Positions 1 to 9,005 are shown, counted from the stretch's first letter. The stretch is 64,000 bases of DNA from an uncultured Clostridia bacterium (GCA_947038565.1 CAMQWP010000002.1:62001-126000); one strand, 5' to 3'. Notes: generated by a model not told the origin, from the letters alone. Translations and numbers: made by a program.

Positions 1-1998
1 AGCGTTGTATTTACTGCTCATTACAGTATAATTATGCGTATTTTGAATAAAATCGAACTTGTCACCATATTCATTTTTATGGAATGCCGACGCAAACCAT
101 GCTTTCGCCAACTTACCAAGAGCCTTTTTGACGCAATGTTTATTACTAATATTTAGTTTTGTCAATAGTTTTTGCGCAGAAATAATTTGCTCACAATCAT
201 TTGCCATACTAGCTAAATCAGACTGTGATATATCAGGTTTGAATTTAAACAGTTGAGGATATTTATTACCGTCAGACTTAAAATCAGTTAGCGAATCAGC
301 AAGATCACTGTTTTTAAATGTTAAAAATGCCTTTTTAACATCTTGATATCTGCTTCGTTTTATGCTATCTTTTATAGATTTACTTATAATATTGTACTCA
401 GACGCTTTATTTTTATTAGATAAATCCCACTTAGTAGTGATTTGATATAGCTTGTACACTTCAATACCAAAGGTATCTTTATTGCACAATTTTTTAGCTA
501 TAGCATTCATTGAATTCATGCATTCATCAATATCAATATTAAGCTCATCTATATCGACTTCAGAATTGTCGCACTGATCTATCTTACACATGTCATCAAT
601 TTGATTATAGAAAATATCTTTATTATTGACATCATCTAGCAACAGCACATATTGAGATAAATCGCCTAATCTTGAATAAACTACATCAAGGGCTGATTTT
701 TTCTCGCTTACCATCAGTACTGTTTTATTTTTACTTACAGCGTTGGCTATTAGACTAGTAATTACTTGAGATTTACCAGTACCAGGAGGGCCTTGTACAA
801 CCAATTCTTTGCAGTTATCTGATGCTAAGATAACATTTTCTTGAGTACTATTGATCGGATTAATATAACACAATTCACTTTCTTTAGCGGATTGTTTCAT
901 ATCATAATTATCATCAGCACTATCCTCACTATAAAAATCATAGTCATCCATTCCTGATAATAAGTCCTCTAATAATGTATTTACAGTACCTGAATCAATA
1001 ATACTATTTAGATCACGCTGCATACTTGAAGAATAAGTACTAAATTTACCTAGGATCATAGTATTAACGACCGAAAGTTCACCCCTTCTATATATATGAT
1101 TACATTCTGAAGGTGGTACATATTGTTCTATATTCATTTCCTCTGAAACACTAATATCCACTCTTTCATTAGAATAAAAATCAATTATATTACTATAAAA
1201 ATCAACTTTAGAAAGATCGTATATAACATTATTTGGTAAAGGTTTATTTATTTTATTAAATTTATAATTAGCTAGTAATACGTTATTATTGTATACAACA
1301 TCACGACTAGAATCTATCTTTAAAGTAAAACAATTAACTTCTTTAATAAGTTTCATAGGGAATAATACAAGAGGTGCATTGATTTCAAAATCTTCACCCT
1401 GCATCCTGCCACGAACAAATGGGTAAGCAATAAATAAATCATACTGACCTTTTTCTCTAAATTCTCTATTAACCTCTCTTAATAACTGTACAAGTTTATT
1501 ATAATTTTGCTCATTTTTCCTATTTAGCTTGCTATCAGTAGTAGTTAAATCGCATATTTTGACTTCTTTTTTGCTTTTAGAAAAAAGCAAATCAAAAATA
1601 TCCTCTTTATTCAATAAAGAAAGTAAATCTACACCATGTTTATTAGCTAATTTATTACTATACAGCAATCTATTTCTCTTGTTAAGATTAACAAGCTTTT
1701 TCTCTAATTCTTTTAAAGTCCCTACAAGATTTGATACACTTCTCTTGCCTCTAGTACTGTTTTTCATAGTATAATTTACTATAACTTGCACAAACTCTCG
1801 ACCATAATTATTAACAAAATTATCATCAACTTGAGGAGTAACTGATAACTCGCCTAAATTTCTAGGTATAACTTTTGCTAAGGATGCCAATGCAGAATCT
1901 GAACAGACATTTGTAGTAATGCCTGTTCTCTGCTTCTCCTTAATACGAATCTGCTGTCTAAGTTCTTTTAGCTCAGCATATAAAGTCTTATTTCCCAT
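1..1998 (-). CDS. SF1 helicase-like ATPase (AAA_11/DUF4011-type), truncated by window edge
   Basis: The frame is open from an ATG at 1998 to the window edge, giving at least 666 residues with no stop; the C-terminus lies outside. A taaggaga ribosome binding site precedes the ATG. Near residue 403 there is a Walker A motif, GPPGTGKSQ, followed by an SF1 helicase motif Ia (VLMVSEKKSALD). Before it sits a stretch of the type VVNTMILGKFSTY, usual just ahead of the ATPase core in large AAA_11/DUF4011-type proteins. Walker B and the later helicase motifs would be off-window. Family members are predicted nucleic-acid translocases, often in accessory or defence loci; the substrate here is unknown. 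It lies 15 bases after the DUF1294 gene and is probably cotranscribed with it. Confidence 0.85.
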   Translation of the reverse strand, partial: MGNKTLYAELKELRQQIRIKEKQRTGITTNVCSDSALASLAKVIPRNLGELSVTPQVDDNFVNNYGREFVQVIVNYTMKNSTRGKRSVSNLVGTLKELEKKLVNLNKRNRLLYSNKLANKHGVDLLSLLNKEDIFDLLFSKSKKEVKICDLTTTDSKLNRKNEQNYNKLVQLLREVNREFREKGQYDLFIAYPFVRGRMQGEDFEINAPLVLFPMKLIKEVNCFTLKIDSSRDVVYNNNVLLANYKFNKINKPLPNNVIYDLSKVDFYSNIIDFYSNERVDISVSEEMNIEQYVPPSECNHIYRRGELSVVNTMILGKFSTYSSSMQRDLNSIIDSGTVNTLLEDLLSGMDDYDFYSEDSADDNYDMKQSAKESELCYINPINSTQENVILASDNCKELVVQGPPGTGKSQVITSLIANAVSKNKTVLMVSEKKSALDVVYSRLGDLSQYVLLLDDVNNKDIFYNQIDDMCKIDQCDNSEVDIDELNIDIDECMNSMNAIAKKLCNKDTFGIEVYKLYQITTKWDLSNKNKASEYNIISKSIKDSIKRSRYQDVKKAFLTFKNSDLADSLTDFKSDGNKYPQLFKFKPDISQSDLASMANDCEQIISAQKLLTKLNISNKHCVKKALGKLAKAWFASAFHKNEYGDKFDFIQNTHNYTVMSSKYNA

Positions 1999-2013
1999 AA
2001 ATTCTCCTTAAAA

Positions 2014-2313
2014 TCAAATTACAAATATCAAATAAGCAACAAATCCAATAATAACACTTGAAACTACTAGACAAATTGGAACGCCAATAGTAAATTTCTT
2101 ATGCTTAGTTTTGTGACGCTTTACTTGCATGCCTATCATACTACCAATAGCACCACCTAAAAAACTTATAGATAGTAGCATGCTCTCGCTTATGCGCCAC
2201 TCACCCTTTATTGCACGTTTTTTATCGATATACATTGAAAGATACCCCGCAATGTTTATAATTAAAACATATAGAGCTAAAAGTCCAAAGCATACAATTT
2301 TTATTATATCCAT
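2014..2313 (-). CDS. DUF1294 family small membrane protein
   Basis: A 99-residue protein with a hydrophobic N-terminal helix, a basic stretch around DKKRAIKGEWRISE, a glycine-rich hydrophobic segment (SFLGGAIGSMIGMQ), a cluster of basic residues with HKTKHKKF, and a C-terminal membrane helix. This order is characteristic of DUF1294 (YsdA-like) proteins, of unknown function. I chose the ATG at 2313 because aaggag lies seven bases upstream; an in-frame ATG at 2355 has no ribosome binding site. It is directly upstream of the truncated helicase-like gene, so the two probably share a transcript. Confidence 0.85.
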   Translation of the reverse strand: MDIIKIVCFGLLALYVLIINIAGYLSMYIDKKRAIKGEWRISESMLLSISFLGGAIGSMIGMQVKRHKTKHKKFTIGVPICLVVSSVIIGFVAYLIFVI

Positions 2314-2427
2314 ATATCTCCTTATAATACGTTTTATGAAAGGTGAATTAGACATTTATTATAGATTCTTAAATATATTTAAACATAGTTTTACATATAA
2401 ATGGAACATGATATAAATAGACCACGT

Positions 2428-3822
2428 TTATTTATTGTTATTGAAAGAATTATTCTCTTCATTAGAAGCATCAAATACTTGCTCAACTATATTATTTTTA
2501 TCTACATTATCTTTATGAGGTTTTTCTTCTTTCATAAATAATTTATCAAAGAATCCAGAATCATCATTTTTTATCTTTTTACTATATTTAAGGTATATTT
2601 TTTCTATTTTTCTAGTGTCTGCATCTAGAACTTTGATATATAAGTTATTAAATTCTAAATCTTCACCCACTTTAGGAATATACCCAAACTGATCGACAAC
2701 CCAACCACTAACAGTAACAACTTCTAGCTCATCACTATCATAATCTTGATCAAACTTATCAAACATATCCTCAAGGTCACAGTTTCCGTTAATTTGATAC
2801 TCGTCAACACCGATAGATATAATATCTTCAGTAATTTCATCATGCTCGTCCCAGATCTCGCCTACTAATTCTTCAAGAATGTCTTCAAGCGTGATAATAC
2901 CAGTAGTGCCACCATACTCGTCTATAACAACAGCCATGTGTGTTTTAGACCTTTGCAACATTTTAAGAACGATAGAAAGAGTAGAATTTAAAGTGACGCA
3001 AACTATATTTGACATGCCAACTTTAATATCGAAAACTTCATTAAAGTAATTTTGATAGAAATCTTTTTCATGCAAAATACCTACAACATGATCAATATCA
3101 TTATCATAAATAGGCATACGTGAAAATCCATTTTCAGCGAATATCTGACGCAACTCGTCTTTTGAAGAACCAATTTCTGCCGCGATAATATCAACTCTAG
3201 GAGTGAAAATATCTTTAACAGTCAAAACATTAAATTCTATAGCACTTCTGATTAGCTCTCCCTCATCTTCATTGATATCACCACCAGTAGTAGCTTCATC
3301 AACAATTGTAATAAGTTCTTGCTCACTCATACCACGCTCAGCTTTAGGTTTAAATATAAGTACTAGTAATTTTTTCCATTGTGCAAATAACCAAGTTAAA
3401 GGCGATAAAATAACGCAAAAAACTTGTACAATTGGCGCAACTATCATTGCAAAACGTTCTGGAGCCTCTTTAGCTAGACTTTTAGGTGAAATCTCACCGA
3501 AAATAAGCATAACTATAGTCATTACAGCAGTAGATAAAGCAACTGCTAGCTCTTGGTTTATAATCGCAGAAGTAAATAACAATGTAGAAAGAGTTGCAGA
3601 TAGAATATTAACTACGTTATTACCAATAAGTATAGTAGTTAAAAAATTGTCGAAATTATGACTGATAAGAAGTGCTTTCTTAGCCTTTTTGTTACCGTCT
3701 TGAGCCATACTTTTAAGTTTGATTCGGCTCATACTGCTAAAAGCAGTTTCTGTCGCGCTAAAGAATGCGGAAAATATTACCAAAATTACAATTGAAATTG
3801 ACAATCCTATTGTGAGTCCCAT
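2428..3822 (-). CDS. HlyC/CorC family (CNNM-CBS) membrane protein
   Basis: A protein of 464 residues with the family's usual order: an N-terminal CNNM/DUF21 membrane domain of about 180 residues starting FSAFFSATETAFSS, two CBS domains (the first around DIFTPRVDIIA, the second ending VIDEYGGTTGIITLEDILEE), and a C-terminal CorC_HlyC domain (VSGWVVDQFGYIP). The tail is acidic and Asn-rich. The family is linked to Mg2+ or other divalent cation export, with the CBS pair sensing nucleotides. I chose the ATG at 3822, preceded by aaaagg; a longer in-frame start at 3873 adds a polar stretch without a ribosome binding site. Confidence 0.93.
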   Translation of the reverse strand: MGLTIGLSISIVILVIFSAFFSATETAFSSMSRIKLKSMAQDGNKKAKKALLISHNFDNFLTTILIGNNVVNILSATLSTLLFTSAIINQELAVALSTAVMTIVMLIFGEISPKSLAKEAPERFAMIVAPIVQVFCVILSPLTWLFAQWKKLLVLIFKPKAERGMSEQELITIVDEATTGGDINEDEGELIRSAIEFNVLTVKDIFTPRVDIIAAEIGSSKDELRQIFAENGFSRMPIYDNDIDHVVGILHEKDFYQNYFNEVFDIKVGMSNIVCVTLNSTLSIVLKMLQRSKTHMAVVIDEYGGTTGIITLEDILEELVGEIWDEHDEITEDIISIGVDEYQINGNCDLEDMFDKFDQDYDSDELEVVTVSGWVVDQFGYIPKVGEDLEFNNLYIKVLDADTRKIEKIYLKYSKKIKNDDSGFFDKLFMKEEKPHKDNVDKNNIVEQVFDASNEENNSFNNNK

Positions 3823-4056
3823 AAAAAAATTACCTTTTATTTTTATAATATAAATTTGCCTTATAGTAGGCATAACTGAAAATTAACAGAATTAACTGTT
3901 AGTAGATGTCGGTACTTTAAAATATCGACAGTGTAATATCCTTAAAACTAAACATACTACGTTGCAAAATGAATATACAATCGAAACACCTACATATCAC
4001 AAAATTTGTTAATAAAATAATGAAATAAAACATCTCGAAAATAATCTATTTAATTC

Positions 4057-5433
4057 TTACTTTCTGTCTTCAATAGGAACATAATCAGTATGTTCACAAA
4101 CAGCATTGTAACCCGGACGAATAATTTTACCGTTATTAGATAATTCTTCGATCCTATGTGCAGACCAGCCAACCACTCTAGATACAGCGAATATTGGAGT
4201 AAATAACTCAACTGGCAATCCAAGCAAGTTATATACAAAACCTGAATAAAAATCTATATTACAGCTAACGCCTTTATATATATTACGCTTCTTAGAAATA
4301 ACTGCTGGAGCAAGTTTCTCGATTTGTTCGTAAATTTCGAACTCACCTTGAACATTTTTCTCTTTTGCAAGCTCACGAACGTAAGATTTTAATAAATCAG
4401 CACGTGGATCAGATAAAGAATAAACAGCATGACCCATACCGTAGATCAAGCCACTGTGATCAAAGCCATCTTTATTAAGTAATCTTTCAAGATAGTTTTT
4501 AACGCTATCATCAGAAAAATCTGTAAGATTATCTTTCATGTCCTCTATCATCTTAACTACTTTAATATTAGCACCGCCATGGCGAGGGCCTTTAAGCGAG
4601 CCTAAAGATGCAGCCATAGAGCTATAAGTATCAGTACCTGATGAGCTTACAACGTGTGTTGTGAATGAACTGTTATTACCACCACCATGCTCAGCATGAA
4701 GTACTAAACAGATATCTAAAAGCTCTGCCTCTAGCGCACTAAATTTACCATCTTCACGAAGTAGATATAGTATATTTTCAGCAGTAGAATAATCAGCTTT
4801 TGGCTTCCTAATAAACAAACAATCAGTATCGAAATAGTGCTTGTAAACATTATAACCATAAACGGCTATTAGAGGGAATTGTGCAATAAGTTGCAAACAC
4901 TGTCTAAGCACGTTAGTGATAGTGATATCATCAGGAGCGTTATCGTAAGAGTAAAGAGTAAGTACACTTCTAGACAATGAAATCATCATATCTGAAGTAG
5001 GAGCTTTCATGATAATATCACGAACGAAACTACTAGGCAAACGCCTAAACCCACTAAGAATATCTACGAACTCATCTAACTGACTTTGAGTAGGTAGAGC
5101 TCCAAAAAGTAATAGATAAGCAGACTCTTCAAATCCGTATCTTTTACCTGACTCAGCAAAACCTCCAACTAATTCTTTTATGTGAATACCGCGGTAAAAA
5201 AGCTGACCTTCACAAGGAACACTTTTACCCTCATCATCCTTTACTGAACTAATGATATCAGAAATCTCAGTAAGACCTGTTAAAACGCCCTTACCATTAA
5301 TGTCACGCAAACCTCTCTTAACGTCATAAAGATCATAATACTCACTTTTAATGTAAGTACTTTCTTTCGCTAATACAGCAAGTCTATCGATAGTATCTTG
5401 TACTAAATTTTTGAAAATATCAAATTCTGTCAT
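4057..5433 (-). CDS. Citrate synthase
   Basis: A protein of 458 residues that condenses oxaloacetate and acetyl-CoA to citrate. The catalytic histidine region HAEHGGGNNSS is at about residues 246-256, followed by GPRHGGAN near 285 and GMGHAVYSLSDPRAD near 338, the three hallmark blocks of the family. The length fits the longer clostridial type. An aggagg site lies upstream of the ATG. No aconitase or isocitrate dehydrogenase gene adjoins it, so it may feed glutamate synthesis through a partial TCA route. A 2-methylcitrate synthase activity cannot be excluded by sequence alone. Confidence 0.93.
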   Translation of the reverse strand: MTEFDIFKNLVQDTIDRLAVLAKESTYIKSEYYDLYDVKRGLRDINGKGVLTGLTEISDIISSVKDDEGKSVPCEGQLFYRGIHIKELVGGFAESGKRYGFEESAYLLLFGALPTQSQLDEFVDILSGFRRLPSSFVRDIIMKAPTSDMMISLSRSVLTLYSYDNAPDDITITNVLRQCLQLIAQFPLIAVYGYNVYKHYFDTDCLFIRKPKADYSTAENILYLLREDGKFSALEAELLDICLVLHAEHGGGNNSSFTTHVVSSSGTDTYSSMAASLGSLKGPRHGGANIKVVKMIEDMKDNLTDFSDDSVKNYLERLLNKDGFDHSGLIYGMGHAVYSLSDPRADLLKSYVRELAKEKNVQGEFEIYEQIEKLAPAVISKKRNIYKGVSCNIDFYSGFVYNLLGLPVELFTPIFAVSRVVGWSAHRIEELSNNGKIIRPGYNAVCEHTDYVPIEDRK

Positions 5434-5460
5434 ATTGCACCTAGCCTCCTATAATATAAT

Positions 5461-5499
5461 ACTTGACTATTATAACATAAATACAATTATAAATCAAGT
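5461..5499. repeat. Imperfect inverted repeat over the citrate synthase promoter
   Basis: acttga at 5461-5466 is mirrored by tcaagt at 5494-5499, and the adjoining ctattataa and attataaa sequences extend the symmetry imperfectly. The arms flank the -10 and -35 boxes of the citrate synthase promoter, a position suited to an operator. No matching regulator gene is adjacent. Confidence 0.4.
5469..5497 (-). promoter_or_regulatory. Promoter for citrate synthase
   Basis: On the minus strand, TTGATT (5497-5492) and TATAAT (5474-5469) are separated by 17 bases, with the citrate synthase ATG 35 bases downstream of the -10 box. Confidence 0.7.
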
Positions 5500-5721
5500 C
5501 ATAATATAAAATTTATTTTATTAATTACAATATAATGCACTTTTACGTTAGAAAATGATAATAATGCTGATAAAATTCTATAAAATAGTTGCTATATGAG
5601 TACAAAAGTGATAAACTGAAAATAGTAATACAAATTTTTTAACCAATAAAGCAATAGCGCAACAATCAAATATTGCTATTACTATAAAATATAGCTTAAT
5701 TCAGAGTAATTATATGATATA

Positions 5722-5750
5722 TTGCTCTAAATTAATGCAATTTGTATAAT
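5722..5750 (+). promoter_or_regulatory. Promoter for the small ORF and CDF transporter
   Basis: TTGCTC (5722-5727) and TATAAT (5745-5750) are spaced by 17 bases. The first start codon downstream is at 5776, preceded by aaggaga. Confidence 0.7.
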
Positions 5751-5775
5751 TATATACATTCTCAAGGAGATAAAA

Positions 5776-5949
5776 ATGGATAACTACACATTAATGAAAC
5801 TTGCAGAAACAATGGACGAAGACTCTTGTGAACTTATGGATTTTGAGTATAGCGAGCTAAATCCATCAGGTGAAACTGCAGAAGATTTTAAACGTAAATA
5901 CAAAGAATTTTATACAGATATCAAACTTGACATAAGGGAGGACTGGTAA
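5776..5949 (+). CDS. 57-residue acidic small protein upstream of CDF transporter
   Basis: An ORF of 57 codons starting MDNYTLMKLAETMDEDS and ending DIRED W. It has an aaggaga ribosome binding site, its own promoter, and ends one base before the ATG of the CDF transporter, so the two are almost certainly translated from one message. It is acidic, has one Cys (C18) and no membrane segment or signal peptide. I do not recognise the family. The CDF ribosome binding site (gggagg) lies within its last codons, which suggests translational coupling. A role as accessory or regulator of the transporter is only an inference from position. Confidence 0.7.
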   Translation: MDNYTLMKLAETMDEDSCELMDFEYSELNPSGETAEDFKRKYKEFYTDIKLDIREDW

Positions 5950-5950
5950 A

Positions 5951-7126
5951 ATGTCAAAGCTACTTGCTAGTAAAATGCTTAAAATAAAGCAAAGCGAGCT
6001 ACTCGACCACCCGCTAGGAAGATCTACAATCGGCATAATTACAAGCTCATTAAATATTATATTTAACACAATTTTAGGAGTAAGTAAGATAGCGGTAGGT
6101 ATAATTTTTAATGCTATCTCTGTGGTAAATGATGGAGTAAATAACATCACAGACACGGCGTCATCAGCAGTCAGTGCAGTAGGTTTTAAGCTCTCAACTA
6201 AGCCCGCAGATAAGGATCACCCCTTCGGTCATGCACGTACTGAGTACCTTGCTACAATTATAATTTCAGTATTTATAATGATGGTTGGAATAGAACTTGC
6301 TAGCTCCTCTATTGGCAAAATAGTTACAGGCGGAGTAAGTCAATTTAGTATCATTACTATATTCGTTTTGTCACTTTCAATTGCAATTAAATTTCTACTT
6401 TTTGGTTATAATATGTACAACTATAAACTAATAAATTCTAACACTCTTAAGAGCATAGCAGTTGATAGTATATGCGACTGTATTTCTACTATTGTAGTAC
6501 TGATATCTATACTTATATCACATTATACATCCCTGAATTTAGACGGCTATGCAGGCACTGCTCTAGCACTAATAATATTTATTCAAGGCTTAAAACTTCT
6601 TATATCAACATGCAGTCCGCTTATTGGCGAGAAGCCTGACAAATCTATTGTAAAAGGCATTATAAACAAGGTTAATTCTTATGATGGAATACTAGGCACT
6701 CATGACTTAATAATACATAACTACGGACCAAACAAGCACTTCGCTTCATTACATGCGGAAGTAGATGCTGACAATGATATAAACGTATCACATGAACTAA
6801 TTGACACTATAGAACGCGAATTATCATCCGATAACCTTCATATTATCATACATATGGATCCTGTTAATACAAATGATGAAGTTACAAAAAAATACCGTAC
6901 AATAGTTATAGAATGCATTAGAGATATCGACCAAGCACTTACTATACATGATTTTAGGATAGTAGAAGGCACAAACAGAAACAATTTAATTTTCGATATA
7001 GTAGTACCTCATGACTTCAAAATTACCGATAAAGACCTGCTAGAAGAAATAAATCAAAGCATATCAAAAATTGATAATACATGTTTTACAATAATTAATA
7101 TTGATAGAAACTATCTTAACTACTAG
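5951..7126 (+). CDS. Cation diffusion facilitator (CDF) transporter, probably Mn-type
   Basis: A protein of 391 residues with about six membrane helices and a cytoplasmic C-terminal ferredoxin-like domain of the CDF family, which exports divalent metals by proton antiport. The signature after TM2-3, DKDHPFGHARTEY, is at about residues 88-99. The expected metal-site positions are N64 and D68 in TM2 and D172 and D176 in TM5. The usual zinc-type histidine is missing and the N-D-D-D set resembles manganese exporters of the MntE group. The ATG is preceded by gggagg. A strong terminator follows. Metal specificity is inferred; family assignment is secure. Confidence 0.93.
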   Translation: MSKLLASKMLKIKQSELLDHPLGRSTIGIITSSLNIIFNTILGVSKIAVGIIFNAISVVNDGVNNITDTASSAVSAVGFKLSTKPADKDHPFGHARTEYLATIIISVFIMMVGIELASSSIGKIVTGGVSQFSIITIFVLSLSIAIKFLLFGYNMYNYKLINSNTLKSIAVDSICDCISTIVVLISILISHYTSLNLDGYAGTALALIIFIQGLKLLISTCSPLIGEKPDKSIVKGIINKVNSYDGILGTHDLIIHNYGPNKHFASLHAEVDADNDINVSHELIDTIERELSSDNLHIIIHMDPVNTNDEVTKKYRTIVIECIRDIDQALTIHDFRIVEGTNRNNLIFDIVVPHDFKITDKDLLEEINQSISKIDNTCFTIINIDRNYLNY

Positions 7127-7217
7127 TATCGTAACTACATTTTTTCAACTTTATTATTATGAAAAAATACGTACTAGAATACATGATTTAATATTATTAT
7201 TCAAATAAAATAAATTA

Positions 7218-7246
7218 AAGTCGGCTACTTGTAAAGTAGCCGACTT
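7218..7246 (+). terminator. Terminator of the CDF operon
   Basis: A perfect 11-bp stem (7218-7228 with 7236-7246) and a 7-base loop, lying 90 bases past the CDF stop codon. The T-run after it is short. Confidence 0.7.
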
Positions 7247-7374
7247 CTTACATTATGTCTATATATATACTATAAAAATACGTAATAATAAATCATGAAT
7301 TAACATTATCACGTTACACATCTCCACGAATTATTGCTTAGATATTTCATTTATTAACTGAATAATATCAAATA

Positions 7375-7521
7375 CTAGTCTTTACTTGTTTTCTTGAATA
7401 GTTTTAATCTCCAATCACTAGAATCTTTTAGACTTTTCTCAAGATTTTCTATATCTTCGTCTCTTAGTTCGATATCACTAAATGATTTTTCGTTATTGTT
7501 ATCATCTATTTTATTTGCCAC
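7375..7521 (-). CDS. 48-residue charged small protein, hypothetical
   Basis: The reading frame from a GTG at 7521 encodes 48 residues beginning (M)ANKIDDNNNEKSFSD and ending LKLFKKTSKD. The GTG is chosen because aggagg ends six bases upstream; extending to an in-frame start at 7578 would put the ribosome binding site inside the gene. The N-terminal half is acidic and the C-terminus basic with an SSDWRLKLFKK segment. No family is recognised. It is isolated between the CDF terminator and the ftsZ terminator and therefore has its own promoter. A perfect palindrome lies 18 bases upstream of the start. Confidence 0.6.
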   Translation of the reverse strand: MANKIDDNNNEKSFSDIELRDEDIENLEKSLKDSSDWRLKLFKKTSKD

Positions 7522-7539
7522 ATTGCACCTCCTGTTTCC

Positions 7540-7553
7540 ATGTAGATCTACAT
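7540..7553. promoter_or_regulatory. Perfect 14-bp palindrome, candidate operator
   Basis: atgtagatctacat is a perfect dyad just upstream of the ribosome binding site of the 48-residue ORF, where a repressor could block transcription. No regulator is assigned. Confidence 0.4.
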
Positions 7554-7633
7554 TGAGTATTGATATTATTATAATCATTTAAGGTATAATTATTCGAATA
7601 TACTAAAAATACTCGGAAATGCGATAAAAAAAA

Positions 7634-7657
7634 TACCATAGCGCAAACGCTATGGTA
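7634..7657 (-). terminator. Terminator of ftsA-ftsZ
   Basis: A perfect 10-bp stem (7634-7643 with 7648-7657) and 4-base loop lie 17 bases past the ftsZ stop codon. On the minus strand the stem is followed by a run of seven to eight T residues. Confidence 0.9.
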
Positions 7658-7673
7658 ATTAATAATATAAATA

Positions 7674-9005
7674 TTAGTTATTTTCTTTGTTCTGTCTCAT
7701 CTTTCTAATAAAAGCTGGCACATGCGAATCATCACTTACCGAAGAATTAGTATGATGATTATTTACTGGATGAGAGTTTCCTGCGTTTCCGCTAGACTGG
7801 CTTCTTCCATTATCATAATTATTATCAGTCCTAGTATTGTATGTATAAGAACTTGCATCATTTCTATTAATATCATCAACAAATGGTCTACTTATAGACT
7901 CTTTATCATCATATCTAGAGCTATACTCTTCCCTACTTTTTGTCCTATTAACACTATTGACTACTTCTTCCCTGCCTGCATTTTGTCTTGATTTAAAGTC
8001 CTCAATAGCACTATTAATTCGATCATTATTCGAACTCAATTGACTATCATCTTTAGCCTTAAATCCCGTAGCTATTAGTGTAATAATAATTTTATCTTGT
8101 AATTTTTCATCAACTCCAGCACCGATAATAATATTTGCACTAGGATCAACTACAGTATGAACAAGCTCGCTTGCACTATAAACCTCATCAAGGCTCATAT
8201 CCATACCACCCATAATATTTATAATTACACCACTTGCTCCTACAATACTAGTTTCTAACAAAGGACTCTGTACGGCTTGACGAACTGCTGTAATAGCTCT
8301 ATTCTCACCAACGCCCTCACCAACTCCAAGGTGAGCAAGACCAGTATTTTTTATGATACTTTTAACATCAGCAAAATCAAGATTTATCATTGATGGCGTA
8401 ACTATAAGGTCAGAAATACCTTGTATTCCTTTCCTTAAAACTTCATCAGCCTCTTTAAATGCTTTTACTATAGGCGTATTTCTAGGCAATACTTCCATAA
8501 GCATATCATTAGGTATTACAAGTAATGCATCTACATACTCACGTAAACGTTGAATTCCTTGAACCGCATTATCCATACGTCTTCTACCCTCAAAGCCAAA
8601 AGGTTTAGTAACAACTGCGACAGTCAATATTCCTAGCTCATTCGCGATGCTAGCAATAATTGGGGCTGCACCAGTACCAGTACCACCACCCATTCCTGCA
8701 GTAATAAATAGCAAATCAACGCCTTCAAGCATTTTCTTTAAATCTTCTCTAGACTCATCAGCAGCTTTTGCACCAATATTAGGATCAGCACCCGCACCTA
8801 GCCCCTTAGTTAGTTTTTCACCGATTTGTACAGTTTCTGACGCGTCGGAAATACATAAAGCTTGTCTATCAGTGTTAACAGCAACAAATTCAGCACTAGT
8901 AATTCCCGCTTCGATCATTCGATTCACAGCATTACCGCCACCGCCACCTACGCCAATAACCTTAATTTTAACTATTCCAGTATTGTATAACTCATTCGTA
9001 ACCAT
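7674..9005 (-). CDS. ftsZ: Cell division GTPase FtsZ
   Basis: A tubulin-like GTPase of 443 residues that forms the Z ring at midcell. The N-terminus has the GGGGGNAVNRMIEAGI nucleotide loop, the tubulin signature GGGTGTGAAP is near residue 105, and the T7 loop with NLDFADVKSI near 208 supplies the catalytic aspartate. A disordered Ser/Asn/Arg-rich linker from about residue 320 leads to a C-terminal peptide (VPAFIRKMRQ) that matches the conserved tail binding FtsA and other partners. taggaggtaac precedes the ATG. It is the last gene of the dcw cluster, 83 bases after ftsA. Confidence 0.98.
   Translation of the reverse strand: MVTNELYNTGIVKIKVIGVGGGGGNAVNRMIEAGITSAEFVAVNTDRQALCISDASETVQIGEKLTKGLGAGADPNIGAKAADESREDLKKMLEGVDLLFITAGMGGGTGTGAAPIIASIANELGILTVAVVTKPFGFEGRRRMDNAVQGIQRLREYVDALLVIPNDMLMEVLPRNTPIVKAFKEADEVLRKGIQGISDLIVTPSMINLDFADVKSIIKNTGLAHLGVGEGVGENRAITAVRQAVQSPLLETSIVGASGVIINIMGGMDMSLDEVYSASELVHTVVDPSANIIIGAGVDEKLQDKIIITLIATGFKAKDDSQLSSNNDRINSAIEDFKSRQNAGREEVVNSVNRTKSREEYSSRYDDKESISRPFVDDINRNDASSYTYNTRTDNNYDNGRSQSSGNAGNSHPVNNHHTNSSVSDDSHVPAFIRKMRQNKENN

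Larger units (their letters stand above)
5434..5775. other. Intergenic region between citrate synthase and the CDF operon
   Basis: This AT-rich divergent intergenic stretch of 342 bases holds the citrate synthase promoter on the minus strand and the promoter of the 57-residue ORF and CDF gene on the plus strand. I see no further gene or clear RNA structure in it. Confidence 0.6.

Noticed and set aside
3203..3661. 152-codon plus-strand frame opposite the CorC gene
   Set aside because: It is antisense to the CNNM and CBS domains of a clear gene and has no ribosome binding site.
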